Shown here: positions 20,721 to 29,107 of the stretch, piece by piece
Layout: each line of letters begins with the position of its first letter
Position numbering within the stretch: the stretch's first letter is position 1
From: Prorocentrum cordatum
Lineage: Eukaryota > Sar > Dinophyceae > Prorocentrales > Prorocentraceae
Assembly (NCBI GenBank): GCA_963575745.1
Contig: CAUYUJ010019082.1
Span: forward strand, 314,001-378,000
Reading direction: 5' to 3'
DNA: 64,000 nucleotides
The notes under the pieces: model-generated
Seen by the model: the letters and a program-made list of their open reading frames with translations, nothing else
Told to the model about the DNA's origin: nothing
Databases searched by the model: none
Position numbers and translations under genes: made by a program

Positions 20721-21810
20721 TCAGGCGCTAGATTGGAAACGAACTCCCGTGGCGCAAAGCAGCCTTTGTCTGAGGCGGCTGGCGGCACGCTTGAACTGCT
20801 GTTGCTGTGCAGGCGAAAGGCGGCTGATCTGCCTCAAGAGACGTCCCTCTTTGCCATACCTTGCCACGGAGCGGTCGCTGAGCCAGCCTCCGCGCTTCTT
20901 CAGCACAGGGAGGGTGGCAAGGCCGTTCAAGTAGTCGAGAGACGGGCCACCGTGTCGCAGCGTGTGCGGCGACACCTTCAGCGCTGCCAGCCCTAGTCGG
21001 TGGCTGGCCTCGCGGAACAGGCGCTCGTAGGAGGACAGCTGGAGTTCGTTGAACAGGCGCTGGGTACGGCGTGCACGGGCTCTGGCAACGAGCTGTCGAA
21101 CAAGTTGCCGAAGCCAACCACGAGATGGGTCGATAGACCCAACCATCACGGTGTCGTCAAACTGCTGATTCTTGTTGGGCCGAGGCGTTGGGCCACTCGA
21201 AGGGGCAACGATCAGCGCCACCTTGTCATAGCGGTCGCCAGCCCTACCTGAGGGCAACACCACGTGCTCGAGGGACAGGCTGACCGCGGCCGCTGGGCGA
21301 AGGTAGGTGTCGAATTGCAAGGCGCCGCAGGCGGCGGCAAGGATGGACTCGGTCGTGCCCAGCTCCAGCCAGTGGTCGGCGATCGCGGCGAACACCTCCC
21401 AGGGGCACGGGTCACGGCTGAGCTCTGGGCAGGCTTTCACCCAGCCCGCCAGAGCCTTCACAGCGTGTGGCAAGTTGCGCGAGGGCGCGACGATGCCATG
21501 CAGGTGGGCGTAGCCGAACAAGGTGTGCCGTCCAGCCCACGGCTCACAGCCGTCGAAGAAGAGAAAGTCAAAGTACGCGGAGAGGCTGGCGTCCAGCTGC
21601 TCGAGCGGGGCCAGTGCCCGGGGTGGGGCCTGTTGGCTGGCCCACCGGACGAAGTCCGACGAGCACGTCTCGTAGTTGACCAGAGTCCCCTTCCCGACGG
21701 TCTTGCGCTCCAGGAACCGGTCGCCGGGGTCGTGTCCCGCGGCGGCCCGGCGAGATGCCGCCTTAGCAGCACGTCGCCGTTCTCGATCTGGTAGCCCCAC
21801 GTCGAGGACC
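20721..21810 (-). CDS. tyrosine recombinase of element B
   Basis: Part of a 555-codon frame (22388-20721). The segment before about 21810 is a shadow of the methyltransferase frame, so the protein effectively begins near VGLPDRERRRAAKAASRR. Core-binding region: FLERKTVGKGTLVNYETCS. Catalytic residues, numbered in the open frame: Arg364 in FDTYLRPAAAV, His475 and Arg478 in SPHTLRHGGPS, Trp in KKRGGWLSDR, and Tyr511 in VARYGKEG. All are present, so the catalytic domain looks intact. Confidence 0.8.
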
Positions 21811-22525
21811 GACCCAGACCACGCGCTGGCCCCAGTGCTTGACGGCGTCCTTCCACGGGCTCTGGTAGCACCTGGGGCAGTGAGGCCTGAAGATGTCGGT
21901 CGGGAGCGGGCAGCCTCCGGCTCGCGCCAAGTCAGCTTCCCATTGCTCCAGCGAAGTGGCATCGGCCCCGCGGGCCGTGTCTGGAGCCGCCCGCGCCAAG
22001 ATGGCTGCCCAGGAACGGCAAAGACGAGGAGGGTAGCGCCCGGCCAGAGTTGTCTTCCAGGCCCACCGCCCTCGAGCCTCGCCGGGCCCTGGAGGCAAAA
22101 GTACTTTTCCCTCAAGAATATCATGATGATGGCTTCCTGGGCATAGACGATGTAACCCCTGCAGGGCATGCATGTTGGTGGCCAGGAGGGTCGGCTTGAG
22201 ATACCCTGCACCGTACGCACAGTTATCGTATCGGACAAAGATTGCGTTCTGCCTCTGCAGCTCCTTCCTAAGGGGCCTCCAGGAGAAGAGCCTTGAGGAA
22301 CGCGGGTTCTCGAGCGAGTAGTAGACGCCATACCGATTGCAGAGTTTGATGAGCCCCAACGAGAACTTGGCCAACTGTAGGCCCCCAAGAGTGGCCGAAC
22401 TCGAGCCCGTCGTGCGGGCCCTTGACCAGGTAGTGCACGGAGTCCCCAAGTGGAGGTACCTCACGAGCCCCTGCTTGACCAAGCCCTTGATGCGCCTCTG
22501 GGTCCTCTGCCTCGTGACGTCCATG
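21800..22525 (-). pseudogene. methyltransferase-like domain of element B (partial)
   Basis: The frame begins inside the gap and reads GLVRYLHLGTPCTTWSRAR, with a PC motif like motif IV of C5 methyltransferases, then VYYSLENPRSSRLF (ENP, comparable to motif VI). A later C-rich segment FRPHCPRCYQSPW follows. It then changes frame near 21810 into the recombinase frame. The SAM-binding motif I is not visible and may be in the gap. Whether it methylates DNA is inference; the GTPC and ENP pair is shared with element C. Confidence 0.55.
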
Positions 22526-22625
22526 NNNNNNNNNNNNNNNNNNNNNNNNNNNNNNNNNNNNNNNNNNNNNNNNNNNNNNNNNNNNNNNNNNNNNNNNNNN
22601 NNNNNNNNNNNNNNNNNNNNNNNNN
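22526..22625. other. assembly gap (100 N)
   Basis: Exactly 100 N, the usual placeholder for a gap of unknown size. Element B coding runs into its left side and a minisatellite starts on its right side, so the true gap may hide a long array. Confidence 0.99.
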
Positions 22626-23229
22626 TGGGTCGTGCTGGGGTTTGGGGTCGGGCTTTGGCGTGTGGTACGTGCTGGGGTGTGGTCGTGCTGGGGCGTGGTC
22701 GTGCTGGGGCGTGGTCGTGCTGGGGTGGGGTCGTGCTGGCGTGTGGTCGTGCTGGGGTGGTCCGCACCATGTGATTTATCGATCGGGTTGTGCTGGGGTG
22801 TGGTCGTGCTGGTGCTGGGGTGTGGTCGTGCTGGGGTGTGGTCGTGCTGGGGTGTGGTCGTGCTGGGAGTGGTCGTGCTGGGGTGTGGTCGTGCTGGGGG
22901 GTGGTCGTGCTGGGGGGTGGTCGTGCTGGGGGGGTGGTCGTGCTGGGGGGTGGTCGTGCTGGGGCGTGGTCGTGCTGGGGCGTGGTCGTGCTGGGGCGTG
23001 GTCGTGCTGGGGTGTGGTCGTGCTGTGGTGAGGTCGTGCTGGGGTGTGGTCGTGCTGGGGGGTGGTCTTGCTGGGGCGTGCTCGTGCTGCGGTCGGGTCG
23101 TGCTGGGGTGTGGTCGTGCTGGGGTATGGTCGTGCTGGGGTGGGGTCGTGCTGGGGTGGGGTCGTGCTGGGGTCTGGTCGTGCTGGGGTGTGGTCGTGCT
23201 GGGGTATGGTCGTGCTAGGGTGGGGTCGT
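22626..23229 (+). repeat. GTGGTCGTGCTGGGG minisatellite, left array
   Basis: About 40 imperfect copies of a 15-base unit, with 14- and 16-base variants and GGGGGGG extensions. The same unit forms the array at 37790-38632 in the same orientation. The open frames it contains on both strands are repeat artefacts. Confidence 0.95.
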
Positions 23230-23640
23230 GCATTTCGCTCGAGACATCCTGCCAAAATTCCAGGAAATCGTACAAAAACAAACGAATTAGTCGAGACATC
23301 ATCGAAATTCCTTCGCGCGGGGCGCTTTTCCGCGTCGCGGTCGGCTCTGCAAAACCAGCGTTTCGCTTGAGACATCCTCAGCAAATTCTGAAAACAAGCG
23401 TTTCGCTCGAGACATCCCCAACTCTGCAAAACCAGCGTTTCGCTCGAGACATCCTCAACAAATTCTGAAAAACAAGCGTTTCGCTCGAGACATCCTCAAA
23501 TTTTAATTCGCCGGCCTCCTTCGACCTCGTTATTTATCAGGGAAAAAATTCGCCGGCCTCCTTCAAGTTGGCACCGGGGGACAGGTTTACCCACTAAAAG
23601 AGAACCCTGGGCCCCAGCCCTTTCCGGGAAAAAACGAAAA
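23230..23640 (+). repeat. TTTCGCTCGAGACATCC repeats and conserved tail, left copy
   Basis: TTTCGCTCGAGACATCC or a close variant occurs at about 23233, 23365, 23400, 23440 and 23478, partly as a 39-base tandem. A tail follows with two ATTCGCCGGCCTCCTTC words, GCACCGGGGGACAGGTTTAC and AGCCCTTTCCGGGAAAAAAC. The whole tail recurs at 38680-38880, and a degraded part recurs at 61744-61806. Confidence 0.9.
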
Positions 23641-24470
23641 GCGTCAGAACCCCCTCCCCCCTCCTCCTCCCCCCTCCTCCCTCCTCCTCCCTCCTCCTTC
23701 CTCTCCTCCTCCTCTTCCCTCCCCCTCCTCCTCCTCCTCTTCCTCATTCCTCCTCCTCTTCCTCCTCGCCGAGCTCCTCCTCATCCTCCTCCTCCTCCCC
23801 CCCCCCGGGCGCGCGGGGCGGCGGCGGGCTCGCCGGCGAGGTGGTCGACGCGACGGTCTCGTTGAGACCGTCGTCGCCGTCCCCGCCTGCCGGCCCAGGG
23901 CGCGAGGAGGGCGGCGAAGATAAGAGGGGGAAGAAAGGGGAGGGGTGGGTTGGGAAGCAAAGTAGCGCGCGGGCGGGAAGAACGGTTTGGGCGGGGAGGG
24001 ATGACCAGGGCGCGAGGGGCTCAGGGCGAAGAGGAGGGGGGGGAAGTCCTAGGAGGGGAGGCAGATCCAGCCGCGGCGACGAGGGCGTCAGGAAAGGCCG
24101 AACCAGCCGAAGAGGACCAGGAAAAAACGAAAAGCGTCAGAACCCCCTCCCCCCTCCTCCTCCCCCCTCCTCCCTCGTCCTCACTCCTCCTCCCTCCTCC
24201 TCCCTCCTCCCTCCTCCTCCTCTTCCCTCCCTCCCCTCCTCCTCCTCCTCCTCCTCTTCCTCATTCCTCCTCCTCTTCCTCCTCCTCCGTGTGTTTTTAC
24301 GTGAGGCGCGCCACTTGGCTTGCCTTACGTAAAAAACATTGCTGGCGGCAACTTATCCTCCTCCTCCTCCTCATCCTACTCCTTCTCCTCCTTCTCCTCC
24401 TCATCCTCCTCCTTCTTCTTTCTCCCCCCTCCTCCTCCTTCCCCCCCTCCTCCTGGGCCACGACGTGCGA
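23641..24470. repeat. CTCCTCC polypyrimidine tracts, duplicated
   Basis: Two pyrimidine-rich tracts (23651-23800 and 24143-24290), each introduced by GAAAAGCGTCAGAACCCCCT, plus a third at 24354-24455. The 330 bases between the first two are purine-rich on this strand. No gene was found. Confidence 0.85.
24294..24335. other. 14-bp inverted repeat
   Basis: TTTTTACGTGAGGC at 24294-24307 pairs with GCCTTACGTAAAAA at 24322-24335 with one mismatch, around a 14-base spacer. It stands out as unique sequence between pyrimidine tracts. It could be the ends of a tiny inserted element. Confidence 0.6.
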
Positions 24471-24519
24471 GCGGTGCCGAAGCGTCGTGCAGGCAGGCAA
24501 GACGATACCTTCGATACCA

Positions 24520-25326
24520 CTAAGACCAGCCCAGCTTGCTCCGGCGCCGCGCTGCAGCCTGGATGGCCGCTCGCGCCAGCGCCGCGGTCACGGCGTCCTC
24601 GCTCGGGTCGAGCGCAGGGGCCGGAGCAGGGCCCGCCTCGCCCTTGCTCGAGGCGTCATCCACGTCGGTGAGCCCCCCGACCGCCTCCGCGTCCACCGTG
24701 CGCATCATGTCGAGCAGCCCCTTGTTGTTCTTGCAGAGCTCGCGGAGCCCCGGCATGGGCTGCCCCTGGAACTGGGCCAGGGCGAGCGCCAGCTTGGCCG
24801 CCTGGCGCTGGACCTTGACATTCGGCCCCGCGCCCACTCCCCAAGCACCGCGCTTGCCGTCGACGAGCACCAGCTGGCCGTGGTCCTCGCTCGCCCCCGC
24901 GGCCAGGCAGGCCGCCGCGATGCACGGGGCTGCCTCGTGGTCGTGGTTGACCACCTCGACGAGGTCCTCGCTGTTCAACTCGTCCACCACCGTGTACAGG
25001 ATGTTGTGGGCGGCACTCCGGAGCTCGTCCGACAGCGCGGACCCCGAGACGACGACGCCGAGCGGGTTCACCGCCATGATGCTGTAGTCGTGGTAGCGCG
25101 CCTTGCTGTGGTCCGGGGCCACCAGGCCCACAAGGAATCCCATGATGCACGCTGCCGACGCGCGGGACGGAGGCGCGGCTGGCGCGCGGGGCTGGGGCGC
25201 GCGCGCTGCTTGCGCGCCTCGCTCTGGAGTGGGAGACGGCTGCGTATGAGAGGACCAGGAGGAGGTGGGTGTGCCTGGGGCGATCGGGGGCGGCGGCGAA
25301 TGGGGGTTCGAGGACGAGAGGCCCAC
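24520..25326 (-). CDS. hypothetical protein, possibly dsRBD-like, 3' of element C
   Basis: A 268-codon frame. Residues 1-60 are Pro/Ser/Ala-rich and probably not conserved, so the true start may be the Met before GFLVGLVAPDHSKARYHD. The core reads SIMAVNPLGVVVSGSALSDE, an acidic helical region (DELNSEDLVEVVNHDHE), then VLVDGKRGAWGVGAGPNV and QRQAAKLALALAQ. The pattern WGVG followed by basic residues and AAKLALAL is reminiscent of the end of a double-stranded-RNA-binding fold seen in some dinoflagellate proteins. That is a resemblance only. It lies 80 bases below the end of element C's recombinase on the same strand, so it may be an accessory ORF of the element or a host exon. Confidence 0.45.
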   Translation of the reverse strand: MGLSSSNPHSPPPPIAPGTPTSSWSSHTQPSPTPERGAQAARAPQPRAPAAPPSRASAACIMGFLVGLVAPDHSKARYHDYSIMAVNPLGVVVSGSALSDELRSAAHNILYTVVDELNSEDLVEVVNHDHEAAPCIAAACLAAGASEDHGQLVLVDGKRGAWGVGAGPNVKVQRQAAKLALALAQFQGQPMPGLRELCKNNKGLLDMMRTVDAEAVGGLTDVDDASSKGEAGPAPAPALDPSEDAVTAALARAAIQAAARRRSKLGWS

Positions 25327-25405
25327 CAGGATACCCCCGCAACGCGAAGCCCCCGCCCCGAACCGAACACCTGGAGGACCCGCTTGCTGCTTCCCAACAC
25401 GCCCG

Positions 25406-28400
25406 CTAGCTCCTCGCCCCGGCTCGCGTCACCTGCTCCTCCTCCCTTCCCCCCTCCATTTTTGCCCCTGCTCGCGCCGATGGGCGCGCCCATGGGGGTC
25501 GCCCGGGCGCCCAGGCTGGGCGCTCCGAGGGCCTCAGGTCGCTCCCAAACGGGGGCGGGTCGCTCCCGACCAACCGGTCGGGGCGGGTGCTGGCCAAGTC
25601 GCCGTCACCACCGCGGGCGTCCGGTGCCAGTAAGGCGTGGCCTTCCGCCATGCCTCGGGCGAACGGTGCCTGGCGCCGGTGGTCCTCCCAGAGGTATCCG
25701 TGGAAGGCGTCCGTGGACCACCTCCCGAACCTCTTGACTGCCTCTAGGTCGCGACAGGCGTGGTATAGCGCCGTCGCGCCCCCGATGCGCAGGGAGTGGG
25801 ATCCCATCTGGCCCGCGTCCACGCCACAGGCGGCGGCCGCGAGTTGGAGGAGCCCCTGCACCTCCTCCCGCATAATCGGGTGGCCGTCAGGCCGGCGGAA
25901 CAGGGGGGGGCCCGCCTCGGTTCCTTGTCCAAACCGGTCCGGCAGCTCCCTCTGGAGGTTGGCCAGTGCGTCCACGACACGCAAATCCACCCCAAAACGG
26001 AAGTGGTTGCGCACGCAGCCCGCGTTTAACTGGCCCGTCTTGGACGACGTGATCGTCAGCACTACCTCGTCGCAGTCGCCGAGCCACGCGCTGGGTGTAC
26101 CCCCACGCAGGCCCTGAACGTCCTGCCCACGCACCACCCGTCCCATACTCCAGGAGCGGTCCTCCTGGACCAAGTACTCCGACGCGCGGAGCATGAAGAA
26201 GTACCCAGTCATGAGCGCCGCCCATAAGATGGTCGCCTCTCGGCGCGTGGCCGTCCCGTGGGCGAACAAGTACTCGCGGAGCCAGCGCAACATGCGGGGG
26301 GTGGCCGGCAGCTTCCGCTTCGCCTTTCCGTCCCAGCGGCGGAGTCCCTCGATCGTGGTCCAGAGCCGGCGCCGATCGGAGGTCACATCCCCCAAACCCG
26401 CCAGGGTATGGGCATGCCGAATGGCGAACAGGCGCTGGCGGATGGTCGTGGCCCGCCTCTTCATCACCTTGTACAGGTGTACGACATACCGGATGAGGTC
26501 ATCCTCATCCGTAAGGCGGGCGTCCCGCGTCTCCCCCTGGAGGTACGGGCTCCGGCCTCGGAGCCTCCGCCAGAGTACCCAGTTACGCCACCCGGCGCTG
26601 TAGTTGGCACGCGTCCCTCCGGCGAGCTTAGCCAGCATCGCCTCGGTGGCGGTCGCGCTCAGCTCGCGGGGGTCGGTAAGCTCACCCCGGACCCCTTTCG
26701 GGGCGTCTCCGCCGGCGTAACGCCAGGCCGCGGGCTTCACCAACGCGGGTGCGGGGGCGCTGCGGGCACGCCGGCGCGTCTTGCGCGGAGGGTGCGCCTC
26801 GCCTCCCGCGCCATCCTTGGCGCTCGGCTTGGGCGTCCCCGCGTCTTCCGGGACGGCGAAGGTCACTGCCCCGACTCGCTCCCCGTCTGCCCCGTCCCCC
26901 CCTGCCGCAGTGGCCCGAGTGGTGGCAAGGGGGTCGAGCTGGTCCGCCAGCCGAGCAGCGTCGCCCGTCGCCTTTCCCGCCTCCAGCGCGACCTCAAATG
27001 GCCCGCTTGGGCGGTCGGGGGCCTGAAGCCAGGCCTTTAGCCACAGCTTAACCATCTCGTCGTTAGCGAGTCGGTCGTAGTCAGGGCCGACGCCAGCGCG
27101 CGCCCCGGGTGCCTCGCCTGCGCTTGCCACCTCTACGGCCTGCCTCAGCAGGCGCTCCGCCCACTGAGGCACCCAACGGGCCGTGCGGCGCGGGAGCGCG
27201 CGGGCGGCCTGCCGCATGCGCTCGGCGATCGGCATACCTCCCAGGCCCAGGGCATCCCACAGCTCCGCCGCGCCCCCCTGCGCGCACCAGATTTCCTTCG
27301 GGTGCAAGGCTCGCACGGTCCAACCAGCCTCGGACCCCTCCAGGATCAAGGTGTTCGCATAGCCCTTCAGTGGGTCGGGCTTCGCCCGAGCCGTATGGCA
27401 AGGCCCGCGCGGATCATGAATCACCGCGCGCTGGGCCCGCCCACCCCCCGCCGGTTGCCACGTGCCGCGCGGCCAGGGCATCGTGCGATCCCCAGTCGTC
27501 GAGATCCGGGGGTCCACGAGCAACGTGCCCTTGTTGAGGTCCAGGCGGAGTTCATCCAGCGGCGGCCGCCCTGCCTCTCTCCAGAGCTGGCAGAGGCCGC
27601 GTGGCTCCACGCAGGGCTGTCCCAGGGGGGGGATGGGACTCGGTACCCGGGTCCGTTCTCCGCACCCCCAAACCTGGATCGCCCGCGCGCGCGCCGTGAC
27701 ATCGCCGAAGTGTGTGCACAGAAGACGCGTCTCAGGGGAGAGAGCCACATAGCCGAGGCGCCGCAAGCGCGCACCCAGACGCGCTGCGGCGTAGTTGACG
27801 GGGGCGTCGAGCAGCACGCCCAGCGGCCGGATGGCGATCAGTAGTCGCTCCAGGCCCGCTGCCTCGCGTCCGCCGGGGTCCTCCGACAGCGACGCGCACG
27901 TCCAGCGGACCTGCGGTGCCCCTGCGGGGTCCTTGGGGTGGTCGCCGCCGTCCGGGCCCCATCGGTCGCCGACATCCCACGGTGCCAGCAGCGCCGACCC
28001 GCCAAGGCTCTCCCAGGCCTCCCCGAAGGGGGGCCACGCGGTTCCCACCTCCAGTAGCCGCGTCCCTTCGACTTGCAGGGGCGCGTAGCGTGGCAGGGCC
28101 TCTCGGGCTCCCTTGACTTGGAGCGTGGCCGCACGCCAGGGTCCATCGTCTCCTGGCATCCGCAGCTCGCGCTGGGCGGCCTCCTCCACCAGCTCGCCCC
28201 GCGGGGCTGCCGGTGATAACTCGGTCCATCCTGCCTCCGCCATCCGCTGGCGTACCTCCGCCACCGTGGCTCGAGTCGCGAAGTCGGCCAGCTCGTTGTG
28301 GCAAGTTCGCAAGTAAAGTCCGTCCACGACCAGGAACTTGTACCGTGGCTCCAGCATGGCCAGGACTCGAAGCAGGTGGCGCGCCACCGCGTTCCGTGCA

Positions 28401-29107
28401 CGGCGGCGTCGCAGCCAACGGCTGACATTACTCTTGTCCGTGACATACGGCAGGAGAAGCTGGAACCAGTCCGGGCCTTTCTCGGCCGCCAGGGCTATCA
28501 GGCAAAGGAGCTCGACCACCGCGATGATCTCCCCCTCTCCCTGCCAGGTGACCCCGGGGGCGGAGCGGAGCGTCTCCAGGTAGGGGGCCGCCTCCGCCAC
28601 GATGTATTCGCGCGAAGTCCAGTCCAGCGCGCCAATCCGGTCCAGGGTGGCGTCGCCCCCCAGCCAACGTAACCTGCCGAGCGCCCCCGGAAGCGCGAGG
28701 GCCTCGCGTAGGCCTAGCAGGCCTTCAAAGGAGGTCTCGAAGTTACCTTCGACAGGCATCTCAAAGCAGACGCGCAGCCAGTCCAGGGTCTGGTGCCAGT
28801 CGTCCCACGCAGCCTCTACCTGCTCGGTGTCGCCCAGCGGGTGGACGTAGGCCTGGCCTGGGTCGCCCGACAGCATCCGGTGGACCGCTGGGAGCTCCAG
28901 GCTCAGGGCGGGAGCTGCGCAAGCGCAGAACTGGCCTAGCCCACTTAGCTCCCTCGCGGTTCGCAGCCGTACCATGCGGCAGCCGAAGCTCAGCTCCGGC
29001 TCCGCCAGGAGAAATCGCATCTTCATGGCCTTGGGCTCCGGGAGTCCCACTCGCTCGCGCTCGAAGTCCATGCTGAGCCCCCAGATAATCTGAGGCAGGC
29101 CATCCAC
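25406..29107 (-). CDS. RNase H-like, C5-methyltransferase-like and tyrosine recombinase polyprotein
   Basis: A 1233-residue frame. Residues 1-50 continue the reverse transcriptase (DFERERVGLPEPKAMK, thumb-like). About 150-300 is RNase H-like: WLGGDATLDRIGALDW, the acidic VELLCLIALAAEKG, and NELADFATRATV at the end. About 348-615 is C5-methyltransferase-like: TRLLEVGTAWPPFGEAWESL (motif I position), LRRLGYVALSPE and HFGDVTARARAIQV (motif VIII-like), and VRALHPKEIWCAQGG (motif IX/X-like). The PPCQ and ENV residues are not recognisable, so activity is doubtful. About 840-1145 is the recombinase, with Arg974 (FFMLRASEYL), Lys in TSSKTGQ, His1104 and Arg1107 (GSHSLRIGGA), Trp1130, and Tyr1138 (FHGYLWED). 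The last 80 residues are Pro/Arg-rich and may be read-through. Confidence 0.8.
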   Translation of the reverse strand: MDGLPQIIWGLSMDFERERVGLPEPKAMKMRFLLAEPELSFGCRMVRLRTARELSGLGQFCACAAPALSLELPAVHRMLSGDPGQAYVHPLGDTEQVEAAWDDWHQTLDWLRVCFEMPVEGNFETSFEGLLGLREALALPGALGRLRWLGGDATLDRIGALDWTSREYIVAEAAPYLETLRSAPGVTWQGEGEIIAVVELLCLIALAAEKGPDWFQLLLPYVTDKSNVSRWLRRRRARNAVARHLLRVLAMLEPRYKFLVVDGLYLRTCHNELADFATRATVAEVRQRMAEAGWTELSPAAPRGELVEEAAQRELRMPGDDGPWRAATLQVKGAREALPRYAPLQVEGTRLLEVGTAWPPFGEAWESLGGSALLAPWDVGDRWGPDGGDHPKDPAGAPQVRWTCASLSEDPGGREAAGLERLLIAIRPLGVLLDAPVNYAAARLGARLRRLGYVALSPETRLLCTHFGDVTARARAIQVWGCGERTRVPSPIPPLGQPCVEPRGLCQLWREAGRPPLDELRLDLNKGTLLVDPRISTTGDRTMPWPRGTWQPAGGGRAQRAVIHDPRGPCHTARAKPDPLKGYANTLILEGSEAGWTVRALHPKEIWCAQGGAAELWDALGLGGMPIAERMRQAARALPRRTARWVPQWAERLLRQAVEVASAGEAPGARAGVGPDYDRLANDEMVKLWLKAWLQAPDRPSGPFEVALEAGKATGDAARLADQLDPLATTRATAAGGDGADGERVGAVTFAVPEDAGTPKPSAKDGAGGEAHPPRKTRRRARSAPAPALVKPAAWRYAGGDAPKGVRGELTDPRELSATATEAMLAKLAGGTRANYSAGWRNWVLWRRLRGRSPYLQGETRDARLTDEDDLIRYVVHLYKVMKRRATTIRQRLFAIRHAHTLAGLGDVTSDRRRLWTTIEGLRRWDGKAKRKLPATPRMLRWLREYLFAHGTATRREATILWAALMTGYFFMLRASEYLVQEDRSWSMGRVVRGQDVQGLRGGTPSAWLGDCDEVVLTITSSKTGQLNAGCVRNHFRFGVDLRVVDALANLQRELPDRFGQGTEAGPPLFRRPDGHPIMREEVQGLLQLAAAACGVDAGQMGSHSLRIGGATALYHACRDLEAVKRFGRWSTDAFHGYLWEDHRRQAPFARGMAEGHALLAPDARGGDGDLASTRPDRLVGSDPPPFGSDLRPSERPAWAPGRPPWARPSARAGAKMEGGREEEQVTRAGARS

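Larger units (their letters stand above)
19929..22525 (-). mobile_element. element B: YR retroelement, 5' part missing at gap
   Basis: Minus strand. A methyltransferase-like domain (22525-21810) is followed by a tyrosine recombinase (to 20721) and a duplicated 3' terminal sequence. The upstream part, where the methyltransferase N-terminus and any gag and reverse transcriptase would be, is lost in the 100-N gap. One frame change lies near 21810. It is a different lineage from elements A and C by recombinase sequence. Confidence 0.7.

Noticed and set aside
22268-23302. Minus-strand frames encoding repeats of PSTTTPQHDH type, also at 37696-38673
   Set aside because: Translation of the 15-base minisatellite, running through the N gap on one side; both strands are open.
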